64,000 nt of DNA, taken from assembly GCA_934277695.1 (NCBI GenBank), contig CAKQVG010000001.1, positions 124,001 to 188,000 of the forward strand, read 5' to 3'. The stretch's first letter is position 1. Every line of letters begins with the position of its first letter. Position numbers and translations under genes: made by a program. Source of the stretch: CAG-238 sp934277695 (GTDB taxonomy: Bacteria > Bacillota > Clostridia > Peptostreptococcales > Anaerovoracaceae). The notes beneath the pieces were generated by a model. The model ran no database searches, was not told the origin of the DNA, and saw only the letters and a list, made by a program, of their open reading frames with translations. Shown piece after piece: positions 17,083 through 25,890 of this stretch.

Positions 17083-17933
17083 TTTTTATCCCCCTTTTTA
17101 ACCAGAGAGAAGCAAATATTGATAATCAGTATGAACACGAACAGCACCACTGCCGTTGCAATCAGCGCGTCCCTGTGCATACCCTTTGCTGCGTATCCCA
17201 TTTCCAGTACGATATTAATTGTCATGGTACGCACGCCCGATGTCAGCGACTCCGGAATGACCGGCTGGTTTCCTGCAACCATTACAACCGCCATCGTCTC
17301 GCCGATAGCTCTGCCGATGCCGAGAATGATTCCCGCCATGATTCCGGATTTAGCCGCCGGAACCGTCGTGAAAAACACACTTCTTTCGTGAGTCGCGCCG
17401 AGTGCGAGCGCCCCTTCATAATAGCTTTCCGGTACCGCGCGGATTGCCGCTTCCGAAACGCTGATAATCGTCGGCAGTATCATGATTCCAAGCATGATGG
17501 ATGCCGTAAGTACGCCTTTGCCGCTGGTTCCCGTCAGCTGCTGCATAACCGGAACGATAACCATCAGCCCAAAGAATCCGTAGATGATCGACGGGATTCC
17601 CGCAAGCAGGTCGATGGCAGGCTTGAGGATTCTATAGACTCCTCTCGGGCAGAATTTTGCCATATAAATCGCACAAAGCAGTCCCACCGGAACGCCGATG
17701 ATAATAGCGCCCGCCGTCACATAACAGCTTCCGACAATCATCGGAAGGATTCCAAAATGGTTTTCGAGCGGTTTCCACACCGTCCCCGTCAGGAAGTTCA
17801 ATACGCCAATTTCTCCGATGGTCGGAAGACCCTCCGAGAAAAGGAACCAGCATATAAGCAGGACTGCCAGAATGGATACGGCTGCGGAAAGCAGGAATAC
17901 GATTTTCATAATTGATTCGGAATACTTTCTCAT
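17079..17933 (-). CDS. pstC: Phosphate ABC transporter permease PstC
   Basis: 284 residues, six membrane segments, and the permease loop YYEGALALGATHERS near residue 190. It starts 24 nt after the pstS stop codon and overlaps pstA. It is typical in length and order for a Firmicutes pst operon. Confidence 0.94.
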   Translation of the reverse strand: MRKYSESIMKIVFLLSAAVSILAVLLICWFLFSEGLPTIGEIGVLNFLTGTVWKPLENHFGILPMIVGSCYVTAGAIIIGVPVGLLCAIYMAKFCPRGVYRILKPAIDLLAGIPSIIYGFFGLMVIVPVMQQLTGTSGKGVLTASIMLGIMILPTIISVSEAAIRAVPESYYEGALALGATHERSVFFTTVPAAKSGIMAGIILGIGRAIGETMAVVMVAGNQPVIPESLTSGVRTMTINIVLEMGYAAKGMHRDALIATAVVLFVFILIINICFSLVKKGDKK

Positions 17934-17957
17934 ATCGTGCCCTCCGTCCTTATATTA

Positions 17958-18821
17958 TTATTTCACCTGCGACCAATCTGTTACTTCACCTGTGAAGATT
18001 TGTCTGATTTGTTCGCTTGTAAGGTCTTCTACGCTGTTTTCGTTATTTACCACAACTGCGATTCCGTCCATAGCGATTGTTATGCCTTCAATACCTTCTG
18101 CTGTTTCTTCAGGCTTCAGATCTCTTGAGGACATTCCGATGTCGCATGCGCCTTCGATTGTGCTTGTGATGCCTGCGCCGGAACCGGTCTGCTGGATTTC
18201 AAGAGTTACATCCTTGTAGATTGCTTTGTAAGCATCTGCAAGTTTCTGCATAACCGGTGATACGGAAGTGGAACCTGCTAAAACGATTTTGCCGGAGATA
18301 CCCTTCTGAGTTTCGTAAGCAGCTGCGTTGTCATCGATTGTGATGTAGCCTTCTTCAGCGATGATGTCCTGACCCTGTTTGCTGAGGATGAACTTGATGA
18401 AGTCCTTAGAAACATCGGTAAGCTTGTCGTTTGTAACGACCAAGAACGGTCTGGATACTGCATAGCTTCCGCCTTTGATGTTTTCTACTGTAGCATCTAC
18501 GCCGTCAACCTTTACAGCCTTTACTGTGTCGTTCAGGGAGCCAAGGGATACATAACCGATGGAATTTTTGTTTCCCGCAACGGTTGTCAAAACAACGGAT
18601 GTGCTCTGGGAGATTTCTGCGGAAGTTGTTGTATTGTCAACATCGTCTACCATAATTCCCATCAGTTCGGTGAATGCACCTCTTGTACCGGAACCATCTT
18701 CTCTTGAAATTACCGTAATCGGTGCACCGTCTGTTTTGCTGTCTGCATTATTGTTTCCGCATCCTGTGAATACTGCGATTGCCATCACTACGCAAAGTGT
18801 TAATGCTAAAATCTTTTTCAT
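17958..18821 (-). CDS. pstS: Phosphate-binding lipoprotein PstS
   Basis: 287 residues from the ATG at 18821, 8 nt after GGAGG; two upstream in-frame ATGs are too close to or ahead of that site. The signal peptide ends in the lipobox VFTGC with lipid-modified Cys near residue 21. Phosphate-binding segments are visible: SREDGSGTRGAF near 40 and the C-terminal repeat AGSTSVSPVMQKLADAYK with QTGSGAGI. It captures phosphate outside the membrane for PstCAB and is first in the operon. Confidence 0.94.
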   Translation of the reverse strand: MKKILALTLCVVMAIAVFTGCGNNNADSKTDGAPITVISREDGSGTRGAFTELMGIMVDDVDNTTTSAEISQSTSVVLTTVAGNKNSIGYVSLGSLNDTVKAVKVDGVDATVENIKGGSYAVSRPFLVVTNDKLTDVSKDFIKFILSKQGQDIIAEEGYITIDDNAAAYETQKGISGKIVLAGSTSVSPVMQKLADAYKAIYKDVTLEIQQTGSGAGITSTIEGACDIGMSSRDLKPEETAEGIEGITIAMDGIAVVVNNENSVEDLTSEQIRQIFTGEVTDWSQVK

Positions 18822-18989
18822 TTTCATTTCCTCCATTTTTCGCAAAGCTTTCCTTTCGAAGCTTTTGTATACTATATTTTCCTTTTTACGGTTTTAGTAT
18901 ACGGCGGCAATGTTAAGTCTGAAATCGCATTTGCGTTAAAAGTAGGTAAAACCTCCGGCGGCGTGCCCCGGCGCGCCATATGCGTGCGG
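18822..18989 (-). promoter_or_regulatory. Upstream region of pstS with inverted repeats; Pho box not clear
   Basis: Going upstream from pstS on the minus strand there is an AAGCTT pair (18845-18850 with 18859-18864) and an AGTATAC/GTATACT pair (18868-18874 with 18896-18902). Two TTAAC(G/A) elements 23 nt apart are the best candidates for PhoB-binding half sites, but the spacing is not the 11- or 22-nt repeat expected. A -10-like TATACT lies at 18897-18902. Phosphate control is expected from the gene content, not proven here. Confidence 0.3.
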
Positions 18990-18991
18990 GC

Positions 18992-19025
18992 AAAAAAAGA
19001 ACACCGGGCGCGATGCCTGATGTTC
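18992..19025 (-). terminator. Terminator of thrH
   Basis: 11-bp stem with one mismatch (18999-19009 with 19015-19025), 5-nt loop, followed on the minus strand by seven T residues. Confidence 0.75.
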
Positions 19026-19067
19026 CTTCGTATTTTTATTCATTTTATGTATCGTTTTGCTGTGCGC

Positions 19068-19676
19068 CTACGCCTCTGCCATAACCTCTTTAATCGCAGC
19101 CATAAGCTCATCATAAGTTTCCACAGCCTTCACATCTGGGTTGTCCTTCTTAATCTGCTCGGTCGTTCTGAAGAGGAATCCCGCTTTGCTCGCCTTAATC
19201 ATGCCAAGGTCATTATAGCTGTCACCGCTGGCAATCGTCTCGAAGCCGATGGACTGCAGGCCCTTGACTGTGCTGTACTTGGAGTTTTCGATACGCATCG
19301 TGTAATCTGCAATTTCGCCGTTTTCGCCGATGACAAGCGTGTTGCAGAAAATTGTCGGCAGACCGAGCTTTTCCATCAAAGGCTTTGCGAACTGCTCAAA
19401 GGTGTCACTGACAATGACAACCTGCGTCATGTCGCGAAGCTGGTCTAAAAATTTCTTTGCACCCGGAAGCGGGTCAAGCGTTGCGATGGTTTTCTGAATT
19501 TCCGCAAGTCCAAGACCATGTTCTTTCAGAATATCAAGGCGATACTTCATCAGTTTATCGTAATCCGGCTCGTCGCGCGTCGTTTTCTTCAGTTCCGGGA
19601 TGCCTGCTGCCTCCGCGAATTCTATCCAAATCTCAGGCACCAAAACGCCTTCTAAATCCAAACATACTACATACAT
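19068..19676 (-). CDS. thrH: Phosphoserine phosphatase / homoserine phosphotransferase ThrH
   Basis: 202 residues, HAD superfamily. The N-terminus CLDLEGVLVPEIW is the ThrH signature (DxEG instead of the usual DxDG), followed by VSDTFEQF (motif II) and SGDSYNDLGMI (motif IV). ThrH removes phosphate from phosphoserine and can transfer it to homoserine. Monocistronic, with its own terminator. Confidence 0.9.
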   Translation of the reverse strand: MYVVCLDLEGVLVPEIWIEFAEAAGIPELKKTTRDEPDYDKLMKYRLDILKEHGLGLAEIQKTIATLDPLPGAKKFLDQLRDMTQVVIVSDTFEQFAKPLMEKLGLPTIFCNTLVIGENGEIADYTMRIENSKYSTVKGLQSIGFETIASGDSYNDLGMIKASKAGFLFRTTEQIKKDNPDVKAVETYDELMAAIKEVMAEA

Positions 19677-19758
19677 TTTATTTATGCCTCCTCCGATTGT
19701 TCTAAAAACTATTCTATTATTTTACCGCAGGCAAGATATGAATGCAAGCGTTTTCCGC

Positions 19759-20067
19759 TCAGCAGTCCCACCTGTATTTTTTCATATCCACGCAGCCGTT
19801 TTCGCGGAATTCCACGCCTTCCGCTTCGAGAAGTTTCCGCTGCTCCTGCCAGCCCGGTGCGGTCCGCCCCGCGTGGTTTACCACGCGGTGGCAGGGATAG
19901 TCTCCGTAAAACTCCGCCATGCTGAGGGCTTTTCCGACCAGCCGTGAGTTCTTTTCTCGGCCGATAAGCGCCGCAATCTGCCCGTAAGAGGCGACTTTGC
20001 CCTCCGGGATTTCCTCCACGACCGCCAGGATTTCATATATCAGATTTTCATCTAAAGTCCTGCCCAT
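19759..20067 (-). CDS. Single-domain O6-alkylguanine-DNA alkyltransferase family protein
   Basis: 102 residues, covering only the C-terminal helix-turn-helix domain of MGMT. The active-site motif PCHRVV is intact with Cys59, so it could be a true methyltransferase rather than an alkyltransferase-like protein, which replaces the Cys with Trp. The recognition helix region (ASYGQIAALIG) and Arg finger (NSRLVGKA) are present. It starts 3 nt after the stop codon of the upstream sodium symporter, so the two are translationally linked although unrelated in function. Confidence 0.85.
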   Translation of the reverse strand: MGRTLDENLIYEILAVVEEIPEGKVASYGQIAALIGREKNSRLVGKALSMAEFYGDYPCHRVVNHAGRTAPGWQEQRKLLEAEGVEFRENGCVDMKKYRWDC

Positions 20068-20070
20068 ATT

Positions 20071-21438
20071 TTAAAAGAATTTATCATAGATGCCGAATGC
20101 AAAGATGAACAATACGATTGCCGGCAGTCCGTAAGTCAGATAGCCGCGCATCCAGTCGTGCATTTTCAGGCCGTGGCCCGTATTGACCTCTTCCTTGTAA
20201 TTCTTCCAGCCCCAGCCGTGGCGGCTTACGCAGAAAAGCAGGTAAACCAGCGAGCCGAGCGGAAGGAAGATATTGCTTACGAGGAAGTCTTCCAGATCCA
20301 GAACCGCTCCGCCGAAGATTGCAAAGCCGTCCCACGCCCATACATTGTATCCGAGCACGCAAGGAACGGAAAGCAGTGTAATCAGCACGAAGTTCACTGT
20401 CGATGACTTCTTTCTTGAGCAGCCGGTGAGCTCCATGCCGCAGCAGATAATATTTTCAAATACCGCAAGCACCGTAGAAAGTGCCGCAAACGCCATGAAC
20501 AGGAAGAACAGGCTTCCCCAAAGGCGACCCATATTCATATTTGCAAAAATATTTGGCAGCGTAATGAAAATCAAGCTCGGTCCGGAGGTCTGATCCACTC
20601 CGTATGTAAAACACGCAGGGAAGATAATCAGCCCCGCTGTAATCGCAACGAAAGTATCGAGCGTCACAACCCGCACGGATTCTCCCAGAAGCGAATGTGT
20701 TTTCCCAATATAGCTTCCGAAAATCGACATCGCGCCGATACCCAGGCTCAGCGTGAAGAAGGCCTGATTCATCGCGCCCACAAGGGTATTGATTATGCCG
20801 ACTTCTTTCATTCTCGCAAAATCCGGAACCAGATAGAACTTCAGTCCCTCTGCCGCTCCCGGCATAAACAGGCTGTTAATTGCCAAAATAACCATAATTG
20901 CAAGCAATGCGATCATCATTACCTTCGTAACCTTTTCGAGGCCGTTTTGAAGGCCTCTGGCACATACAAAAATGCAAATCGCAACCACCAGCACCATCCA
21001 GAACATCATAACGCCCGGGCTTGCGAGCATTTCGCCGAAAGCTCCCGTGATTTGATCCGAAGTCTGACCGTCGAATTTTCCTGCAGCCGTCAGATAGAAA
21101 TAGTGCAGCATCCAGCCCGCTACCGTCGTATAGAACATCATCAAAAGGTAGCAGCCCACCAAGGTCAGATAGCCGTGGATATGCCATTTCTGTCCCGGTT
21201 TTTCAAGTGCCTGATAAGCTCTTACCGGGCTTTTGCCGCTGGCGCGGCCGACCGCAAATTCCATCGTCATAATCGGAAGTCCCAGAATAATCAGGAACAG
21301 CACATAAAAGAGCACGAACGCTCCGCCGCCGCCCTGTCCCGCCATATACGGGAATTTCCACACATTTCCGATTCCGATTGCGCATCCCGCAGAAAGCAGG
21401 ATAAATCCTAATCTCGATTTTAAATTTTCTCTTTCCAT
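20071..21438 (-). CDS. Sodium-dependent amino acid transporter, NSS (SNF) family
   Basis: 455 residues, about 11-12 membrane segments. The unwound first segment has SAGCAIGIGNVWKFPYMAG, which carries the Na+ and substrate sites of LeuT-type transporters. Substrate probably an amino acid, identity unknown. It lies directly downstream of a second NSS gene, and the two proteins are clear paralogues (conserved GWMLHYF/GWIIYYF, MNQAFFTLS, ACFTYG, FAAFSTVLAV segments). Confidence 0.88.
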   Translation of the reverse strand: MERENLKSRLGFILLSAGCAIGIGNVWKFPYMAGQGGGGAFVLFYVLFLIILGLPIMTMEFAVGRASGKSPVRAYQALEKPGQKWHIHGYLTLVGCYLLMMFYTTVAGWMLHYFYLTAAGKFDGQTSDQITGAFGEMLASPGVMMFWMVLVVAICIFVCARGLQNGLEKVTKVMMIALLAIMVILAINSLFMPGAAEGLKFYLVPDFARMKEVGIINTLVGAMNQAFFTLSLGIGAMSIFGSYIGKTHSLLGESVRVVTLDTFVAITAGLIIFPACFTYGVDQTSGPSLIFITLPNIFANMNMGRLWGSLFFLFMAFAALSTVLAVFENIICCGMELTGCSRKKSSTVNFVLITLLSVPCVLGYNVWAWDGFAIFGGAVLDLEDFLVSNIFLPLGSLVYLLFCVSRHGWGWKNYKEEVNTGHGLKMHDWMRGYLTYGLPAIVLFIFAFGIYDKFF

Positions 21439-21491
21439 AATCTGTTTCTCCTAAGTGTATATAACATTTCCACTATAACACTCTTCACAGA

Positions 21492-22835
21492 TTATTTCCA
21501 GCTAAATGTTGCCATTCCGTAGATATAAATGAAGAGAATCGCGCATGGCAGGAAATATTTGAAAATCGGCTTCATCCAATGTTTCACCTTGAGGCCATGC
21601 CCTTCGTTTGCTTCCTTCATAAAATTGTCCCAGCCCCAGCCGAAGTTGTTGCAGCAGAACAACGCTAAAACCAAAGAACCCAGAGGCAAAATATTCGTCG
21701 AAACGATGAAATCCCAAAAATCAAGCCAGGATGTGCCCTCCGCAAAAGGCTGGAAATGCAGCACGCTGTTTCCCAGAGCCGTCGTGATTGCCAGCAAGAA
21801 GATTACGATTCCGCAAGCAACGCAGCCCTTCGGCCGCGACCAGCCTGTCAGCTCACGAATCATCGCCAGGATGTTTTCACATACCGCGAGCACCGTCGAG
21901 AATGCCGCAAATACCATGAACAGGAAGAACAAAGCACCCCACCAGCGTCCGCCGTTCATATGGTTAAACACGCTTGCCATCGTATCGAATAAAAGGCTCG
22001 GTCCCGCGTTTACCTCCAGTCCGTATGTAAAGCAGGCAGGGAACATGATAACCCCTGCAATTACCGCAACGAAGGTGTCAAGCGCAATAATATTCACCGA
22101 TTCTCCCATCAGCGAACGGTCTTTTTCGATGTAGCTTCCGAAAATCGCCATGCCGCCCATGCCTACGGACAAGGTGAAGAACGCCTGATTCATCGCGCCG
22201 ACGATAACCGAACCTGTGATTTTAGAAAAGTCCGGAATCAGGTAAAATGCTATTCCTTCCTTTGCGCCGTCAAGCGTAAGGCTGTGGATTGCCAGCACAA
22301 TCATTAAAATAATCAGCGCCGACATCATATATTTCGTCACGCGCTCCAGTCCGCCCTGCAGTTCGAAGCTCAGGATGATGAACGCTACAAATACTGTCAC
22401 AAACAGGTAAGTAACATTGACGCCCGGATTCGTAATCATCGACACGAAGCCGAAATCATCGTTTTTTCCGGTCAAAAATTTTACGAAGTAGTAAATAATC
22501 CAGCCCGTTACAACGGTATAAAACGCCATCAGCGCGATATTTCCGATTAAGCAGATGGTGCCGAACGGTCTCCATTTCTTTTTATTTTTCGCCGTCGAAA
22601 GCTTTGGATACATGTACAGCGGGCTTGTCTGCGCCGCTCTGCCCACGCTGAATTCCATAATCATCGCCGGAAGGCCCATCAAAATCAGACAAAGCACATA
22701 AATCAGCATGAAGCTGCCACCGCCGTTTTGTCCGCACATCCAAGGGAATTTCCATACATTGCCGCATCCGATTGCGCATCCTGCGGAAAGCATGATGAAT
22801 CCCAATCTTGTTCCTAATCTTTCTCTGTTTTCCAT
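21492..22835 (-). CDS. Sodium-dependent amino acid transporter, NSS (SNF) family (second copy)
   Basis: 447 residues from the ATG at 22835; a TTG 9 nt upstream is too close to the AAGGA site. The same fold and motifs occur as in the downstream copy (AIGCGNVWKFPWMCG at segment 1), with about 53 nt between the genes. Probably one transcription unit (NSS, NSS, alkyltransferase). A divergent LysR gene next door is the likely regulator. Confidence 0.88.
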   Translation of the reverse strand: MENRERLGTRLGFIMLSAGCAIGCGNVWKFPWMCGQNGGGSFMLIYVLCLILMGLPAMIMEFSVGRAAQTSPLYMYPKLSTAKNKKKWRPFGTICLIGNIALMAFYTVVTGWIIYYFVKFLTGKNDDFGFVSMITNPGVNVTYLFVTVFVAFIILSFELQGGLERVTKYMMSALIILMIVLAIHSLTLDGAKEGIAFYLIPDFSKITGSVIVGAMNQAFFTLSVGMGGMAIFGSYIEKDRSLMGESVNIIALDTFVAVIAGVIMFPACFTYGLEVNAGPSLLFDTMASVFNHMNGGRWWGALFFLFMVFAAFSTVLAVCENILAMIRELTGWSRPKGCVACGIVIFLLAITTALGNSVLHFQPFAEGTSWLDFWDFIVSTNILPLGSLVLALFCCNNFGWGWDNFMKEANEGHGLKVKHWMKPIFKYFLPCAILFIYIYGMATFSWK

Positions 22836-22933
22836 AATTAGCAAATTCCTTTCCCGATGTCCCTTGACATCCCAGTATTCCCATTATATAATTCAAAGCA
22901 GAATTTGTAAAATGAATCTTTTTTGTTATATCA

Positions 22934-22948
22934 ATCGAATTTTTCGAT
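22934..22948. promoter_or_regulatory. Inverted repeat in the NSS/LysR divergent region
   Basis: ATCGAA-TTT-TTCGAT, a perfect 6-bp dyad with a 3-nt spacer, centred 22 nt upstream of the LysR start codon. LysR proteins bind such T-N11-A dyads between divergent genes. No experimental link is available. Confidence 0.4.
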
Positions 22949-22962
22949 GTCAATGAGGTAAA

Positions 22963-23835
22963 ATGGACATTAAAAACTTGGAAACCTTTATGATGGTAAA
23001 TGAAATGAAGAGCTTCACGCAGGCCGCCGCAAGACTCGGTTTCACGCAGTCCACGGTTTCTTTCCAAATCCGCCAGCTTGAAAAAGAACTCGGCATGCCG
23101 CTGTTTGAGCGCATCAACCATACGGTCCGCCTGACAAATGGAGGGGAAAAACTTCTGCCGATTGCCCAGCACATGCTGCGCCTTGCTGCAGAGGCTTCGC
23201 ATATTTCAACGGAAGCCGAACCGGAAGGCACGGTACGCATTGCAATTGCAGAGTCGCTGTCCGGCTGGCAGTTCAACAGCCGCTTCAAGGATTTTCACCG
23301 CAGATACCCGAAGATACGTCTGAAAATCATCTCTGCAAGCACCGACCAAATGTTTCAGCTTTTGGGTGAAAACCGCGTAGATATTGTTTACACGCTGGAC
23401 CGGCGCATTTTGAATCATCAATACGTCACGGCATTCGAAGCCCCTGTGCGGATTTCCTTTGCGGCATCACTGTCTCATCCGCTTGCGGCACAAAATAAAA
23501 TCAGAATCGAGCAGATTTTGGAATATCCGCTGATTCTGACCGAAAAAGACATGAGTTATCGTGCTCTGCTTGATGAAATCCTTGCAGAAACAGGAAATGA
23601 AACGCTCCCCGTGCTGGAGTCCGGCGATACGCACCTCATCTGCCGCCTGCTTGCACAGGATATCGGAATTTCCTACCTTCCGGAGTTCGTGATTTCCGAG
23701 TATGTGCAGGACGGCAGGCTGGCAATTCTGGACGTTCCAGAAATTCATACCGATGTATGGAGACAGCTCCTTTATTCACGCAGGAAATGGATGTCCCCGG
23801 AACTTCAGGCGGTTATTGAGTTCTTAAAAGAGTAA
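22963..23835 (+). CDS. LysR-family transcriptional regulator
   Basis: 290 residues: an N-terminal winged helix (MDIKNLETFMMVNEMKSFTQAAARLGFTQSTVS, with the recognition helix at about 30-48; quoted in part for identification only as MDIKNLETFM and TQAAARLGFTQSTVS) and a substrate-binding domain from about 90. It is divergent from the NSS transporter genes, with GAGG before the ATG. LysR regulators often control the divergent neighbour, so it probably senses an imported amino acid. Confidence 0.87.
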   Translation: MDIKNLETFMMVNEMKSFTQAAARLGFTQSTVSFQIRQLEKELGMPLFERINHTVRLTNGGEKLLPIAQHMLRLAAEASHISTEAEPEGTVRIAIAESLSGWQFNSRFKDFHRRYPKIRLKIISASTDQMFQLLGENRVDIVYTLDRRILNHQYVTAFEAPVRISFAASLSHPLAAQNKIRIEQILEYPLILTEKDMSYRALLDEILAETGNETLPVLESGDTHLICRLLAQDIGISYLPEFVISEYVQDGRLAILDVPEIHTDVWRQLLYSRRKWMSPELQAVIEFLKE

Positions 23836-23846
23836 CGAGTGCCGCT

Positions 23847-24422
23847 TCAGCGACCGTTCAGTTCTTTCTGCCTCGCACGCCAGTCCGGCATAAAATGCGT
23901 CAGGAACGCTTTAAAGTCCGTGCCGTGATTCGCAATCTTCAGATGCGCAAGCTCGTGCAGAACCACATACTCGATACATTCGTCGGGCCTTTCGGCAAGT
24001 CCGACGCTGAACCAAAGTTTTTTCGTCCGCGGATTGCAGCTTCCCCAGCGCGTTTTCATATCTCGCATCTGCCATCTTTCCGGGTGCAGGCCTGTCTGTC
24101 TCTCCCAAAACTCTAAATATTCTTCAAGTTTCGGTCTCAAAATCGCGCGATACCGTTTTACGAGTTCTTTTCGCTCCTCTTCCGACATTTCGGAATTTCG
24201 CAGCGCAGAATCCGCTTCCTTTTTCGCCGCTCTTTCGATGACTTTTGCTCGATGCGCGCGGATCCATTCTTCCTTATCACGCAAAAATTCCGCAAGCCGC
24301 TCCTCCGAAAGTCCAAACGGCACCGACACTCTCACATGCCCGTCCGGCGGCAGCACTGTCAGATTTATATTTTTCACATTTTTCCTGATTACTTCTATTT
24401 CGAGTTCTTCTATTTGTTTCAT
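23847..24422 (-). CDS. YgjP-like zinc metallopeptidase (M48/SprT-related, DUF45)
   Basis: 191 residues. The zinc-protease motif HELAHLKIANHG (HExxH plus a third His) is near residue 155, preceded by the family's MKTRWGSCNPRTKKLWF segment. Family members are cytosolic, and their substrate is uncertain. It is convergent with the LysR gene and divergent from the ATPase gene. Confidence 0.85.
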   Translation of the reverse strand: MKQIEELEIEVIRKNVKNINLTVLPPDGHVRVSVPFGLSEERLAEFLRDKEEWIRAHRAKVIERAAKKEADSALRNSEMSEEERKELVKRYRAILRPKLEEYLEFWERQTGLHPERWQMRDMKTRWGSCNPRTKKLWFSVGLAERPDECIEYVVLHELAHLKIANHGTDFKAFLTHFMPDWRARQKELNGR

Positions 24423-24438
24423 TATCCACGCCCTTACT

Positions 24439-24536
24439 TTTCGGCTATTTTAATATTCGATGTTAAATCGTCCGAGATTTTGTTTGATTTTTTTCCGAAT
24501 TTCGGCTATAATAATATTACATATTAAATCAGACGA
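24439..24536 (+). repeat. Imperfect 37-bp direct repeat before the DUF4143 ATPase gene
   Basis: 24439-24475 and 24500-24536 match at about 29 of 37 positions; both begin TTTCGGCTAT and contain TTAAATC. The second copy contains a TATAAT-like -10 (TATAAT at 24508-24513) for the ATPase gene and ends at its AAAGG ribosome-binding site. It may be a tandem operator or a duplicated promoter. Confidence 0.6.
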
Positions 24537-24547
24537 AAGGAGTTTCT

Positions 24548-25774
24548 ATGAATTATATCAGCAGACACGCAGAATCTGCCGTAGAAAAGCTCGCCAAAAT
24601 GTTTGGCGCAATTCTCGTTGCAGGTCCCAGACAGGTCGGAAAAACAACCATGTTAAAACGCATCGCCAAGGATATCAACTATGTTTCACTTGATGACCTG
24701 ATCGTTCAGGCAAGCGCACGAGAACAAAGCGGAACTTTTTTCAAGGATAATCCGCCACCGGTGTTCATCGATGAAGTTCAAAAAGCGCCGGAACTTTTTC
24801 CTCAGATAAAGATGCTCATCGACCGTGAAAGGAAAAAAGGACAGTTCTATATGTGCGGCTCGCAGCAGTTTCAAATGATGAAAGGTATCAGCGAATCCTT
24901 ATCCGGGCGCATCGGCCTTATCACTTTGCTCGGATTTTCAATGCGCGAGCGTTATAATGTGCCTTTTACGCTCCCGTTTCTTCCAACGGATGCATATTTT
25001 GCGGAGCGGAGAAAGGAACTTGTTAATATTCCATATGACGATGTCTGGAATATGATTCATCGTGGTTCCATGCCCGAGCTCTCTGAAAATCCGGATTTTG
25101 ACTGGCAAATGTTCTATGGGGCATATGTCCGTACCTATATTGAGCGGGATGTCCGTGAATTGTCCGAAATTGGTGACGCTGTAAAATTCACACGATTTAT
25201 GACGGTTGCCGCTGCCTCAACTGGACAGCTTGTAAATCTGGCATCCATGGCGCGTGATGTGGGAATCAGTCAGCCTACCGCTGAGCGATGGCTGTCGATT
25301 CTCGTTGCCTCGAACATTGTGTATTTGCTGAAGCCTTACTCTAATAATATCACAAAGCGTGTCATAAAAACACCGAAATTATATTTTCTTGATACGGGAC
25401 TTGCTGCCTATCTGACAAAATGGAACAATGCCGATGTATTGAAGTCGGGCGCAATGGCAGGCGCTTTTTTCGAAAGCTTTGTTATTTCGGAGATAATAAA
25501 AAGCTACTACAACAGCGGCGTGGTTGAGCCGCCTCTGTATTTTTACCGCGACAAGGATATGAATGAAATCGACCTGCTTATCGAAGAAAACGGAACTCTT
25601 TATCCGCTTGAAATGAAAAAACATGCAGATCCGAAGAAAAAAGACATTGCTGCCTTCGCATGTCTGGACAAAATTCCGAATGTAAAGCGAGGGCCCGGCG
25701 GGGTAATCTGCCTTTATGAGAATTTGATAAGCCTGACGGATACCGACCGCGTAATTCCGCTTAGTTTTTTATAA
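24548..25774 (+). CDS. AAA-type ATPase with DUF4143 domain
   Basis: 408 residues. Walker A GPRQVGKTT (about 26-34), Walker B VFIDEVQ near 75 and the sensor segment MCGSQQFQMM near 102, then an Arg-rich linker (YIERDVREL) and a C-terminal DUF4143 domain with a PD-(D/E)XK-like nuclease remnant (NEIDLLIEENGTLYPLEMK). These ATPases are common, often strain-variable, and of unknown role; a selfish-element or toxin-antitoxin link has been suggested for relatives. The gene is preceded by a duplicated promoter-like repeat and is monocistronic. Confidence 0.85.
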   Translation: MNYISRHAESAVEKLAKMFGAILVAGPRQVGKTTMLKRIAKDINYVSLDDLIVQASAREQSGTFFKDNPPPVFIDEVQKAPELFPQIKMLIDRERKKGQFYMCGSQQFQMMKGISESLSGRIGLITLLGFSMRERYNVPFTLPFLPTDAYFAERRKELVNIPYDDVWNMIHRGSMPELSENPDFDWQMFYGAYVRTYIERDVRELSEIGDAVKFTRFMTVAAASTGQLVNLASMARDVGISQPTAERWLSILVASNIVYLLKPYSNNITKRVIKTPKLYFLDTGLAAYLTKWNNADVLKSGAMAGAFFESFVISEIIKSYYNSGVVEPPLYFYRDKDMNEIDLLIEENGTLYPLEMKKHADPKKKDIAAFACLDKIPNVKRGPGGVICLYENLISLTDTDRVIPLSFL

Positions 25775-25804
25775 GCTTTCATTTCATTTTGCTCTTGAAA
25801 AAAA

Positions 25805-25844
25805 GAACCTTGTCTATGACGCATATGCATCATAGACAAGGTTC
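25805..25844. terminator. Strong bidirectional terminator
   Basis: Perfect 15-bp stem (25805-25819 with 25830-25844), 10-nt loop, A-run on the left and T-containing tail on the right. It ends the ATPase gene and, on the minus strand (TTCTTTTTTTC), the sigma-54 regulator operon. Confidence 0.88.
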
Positions 25845-25890
25845 CAAAATTTTGGATCTTAAAGCTTCAAGGCTTTTGTCATACATTCCT

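Noticed and set aside
22845..22962. Possible glycine riboswitch before the sodium symporters
   Set aside because: The region is too short and has no conserved riboswitch core, only a LysR-type dyad.
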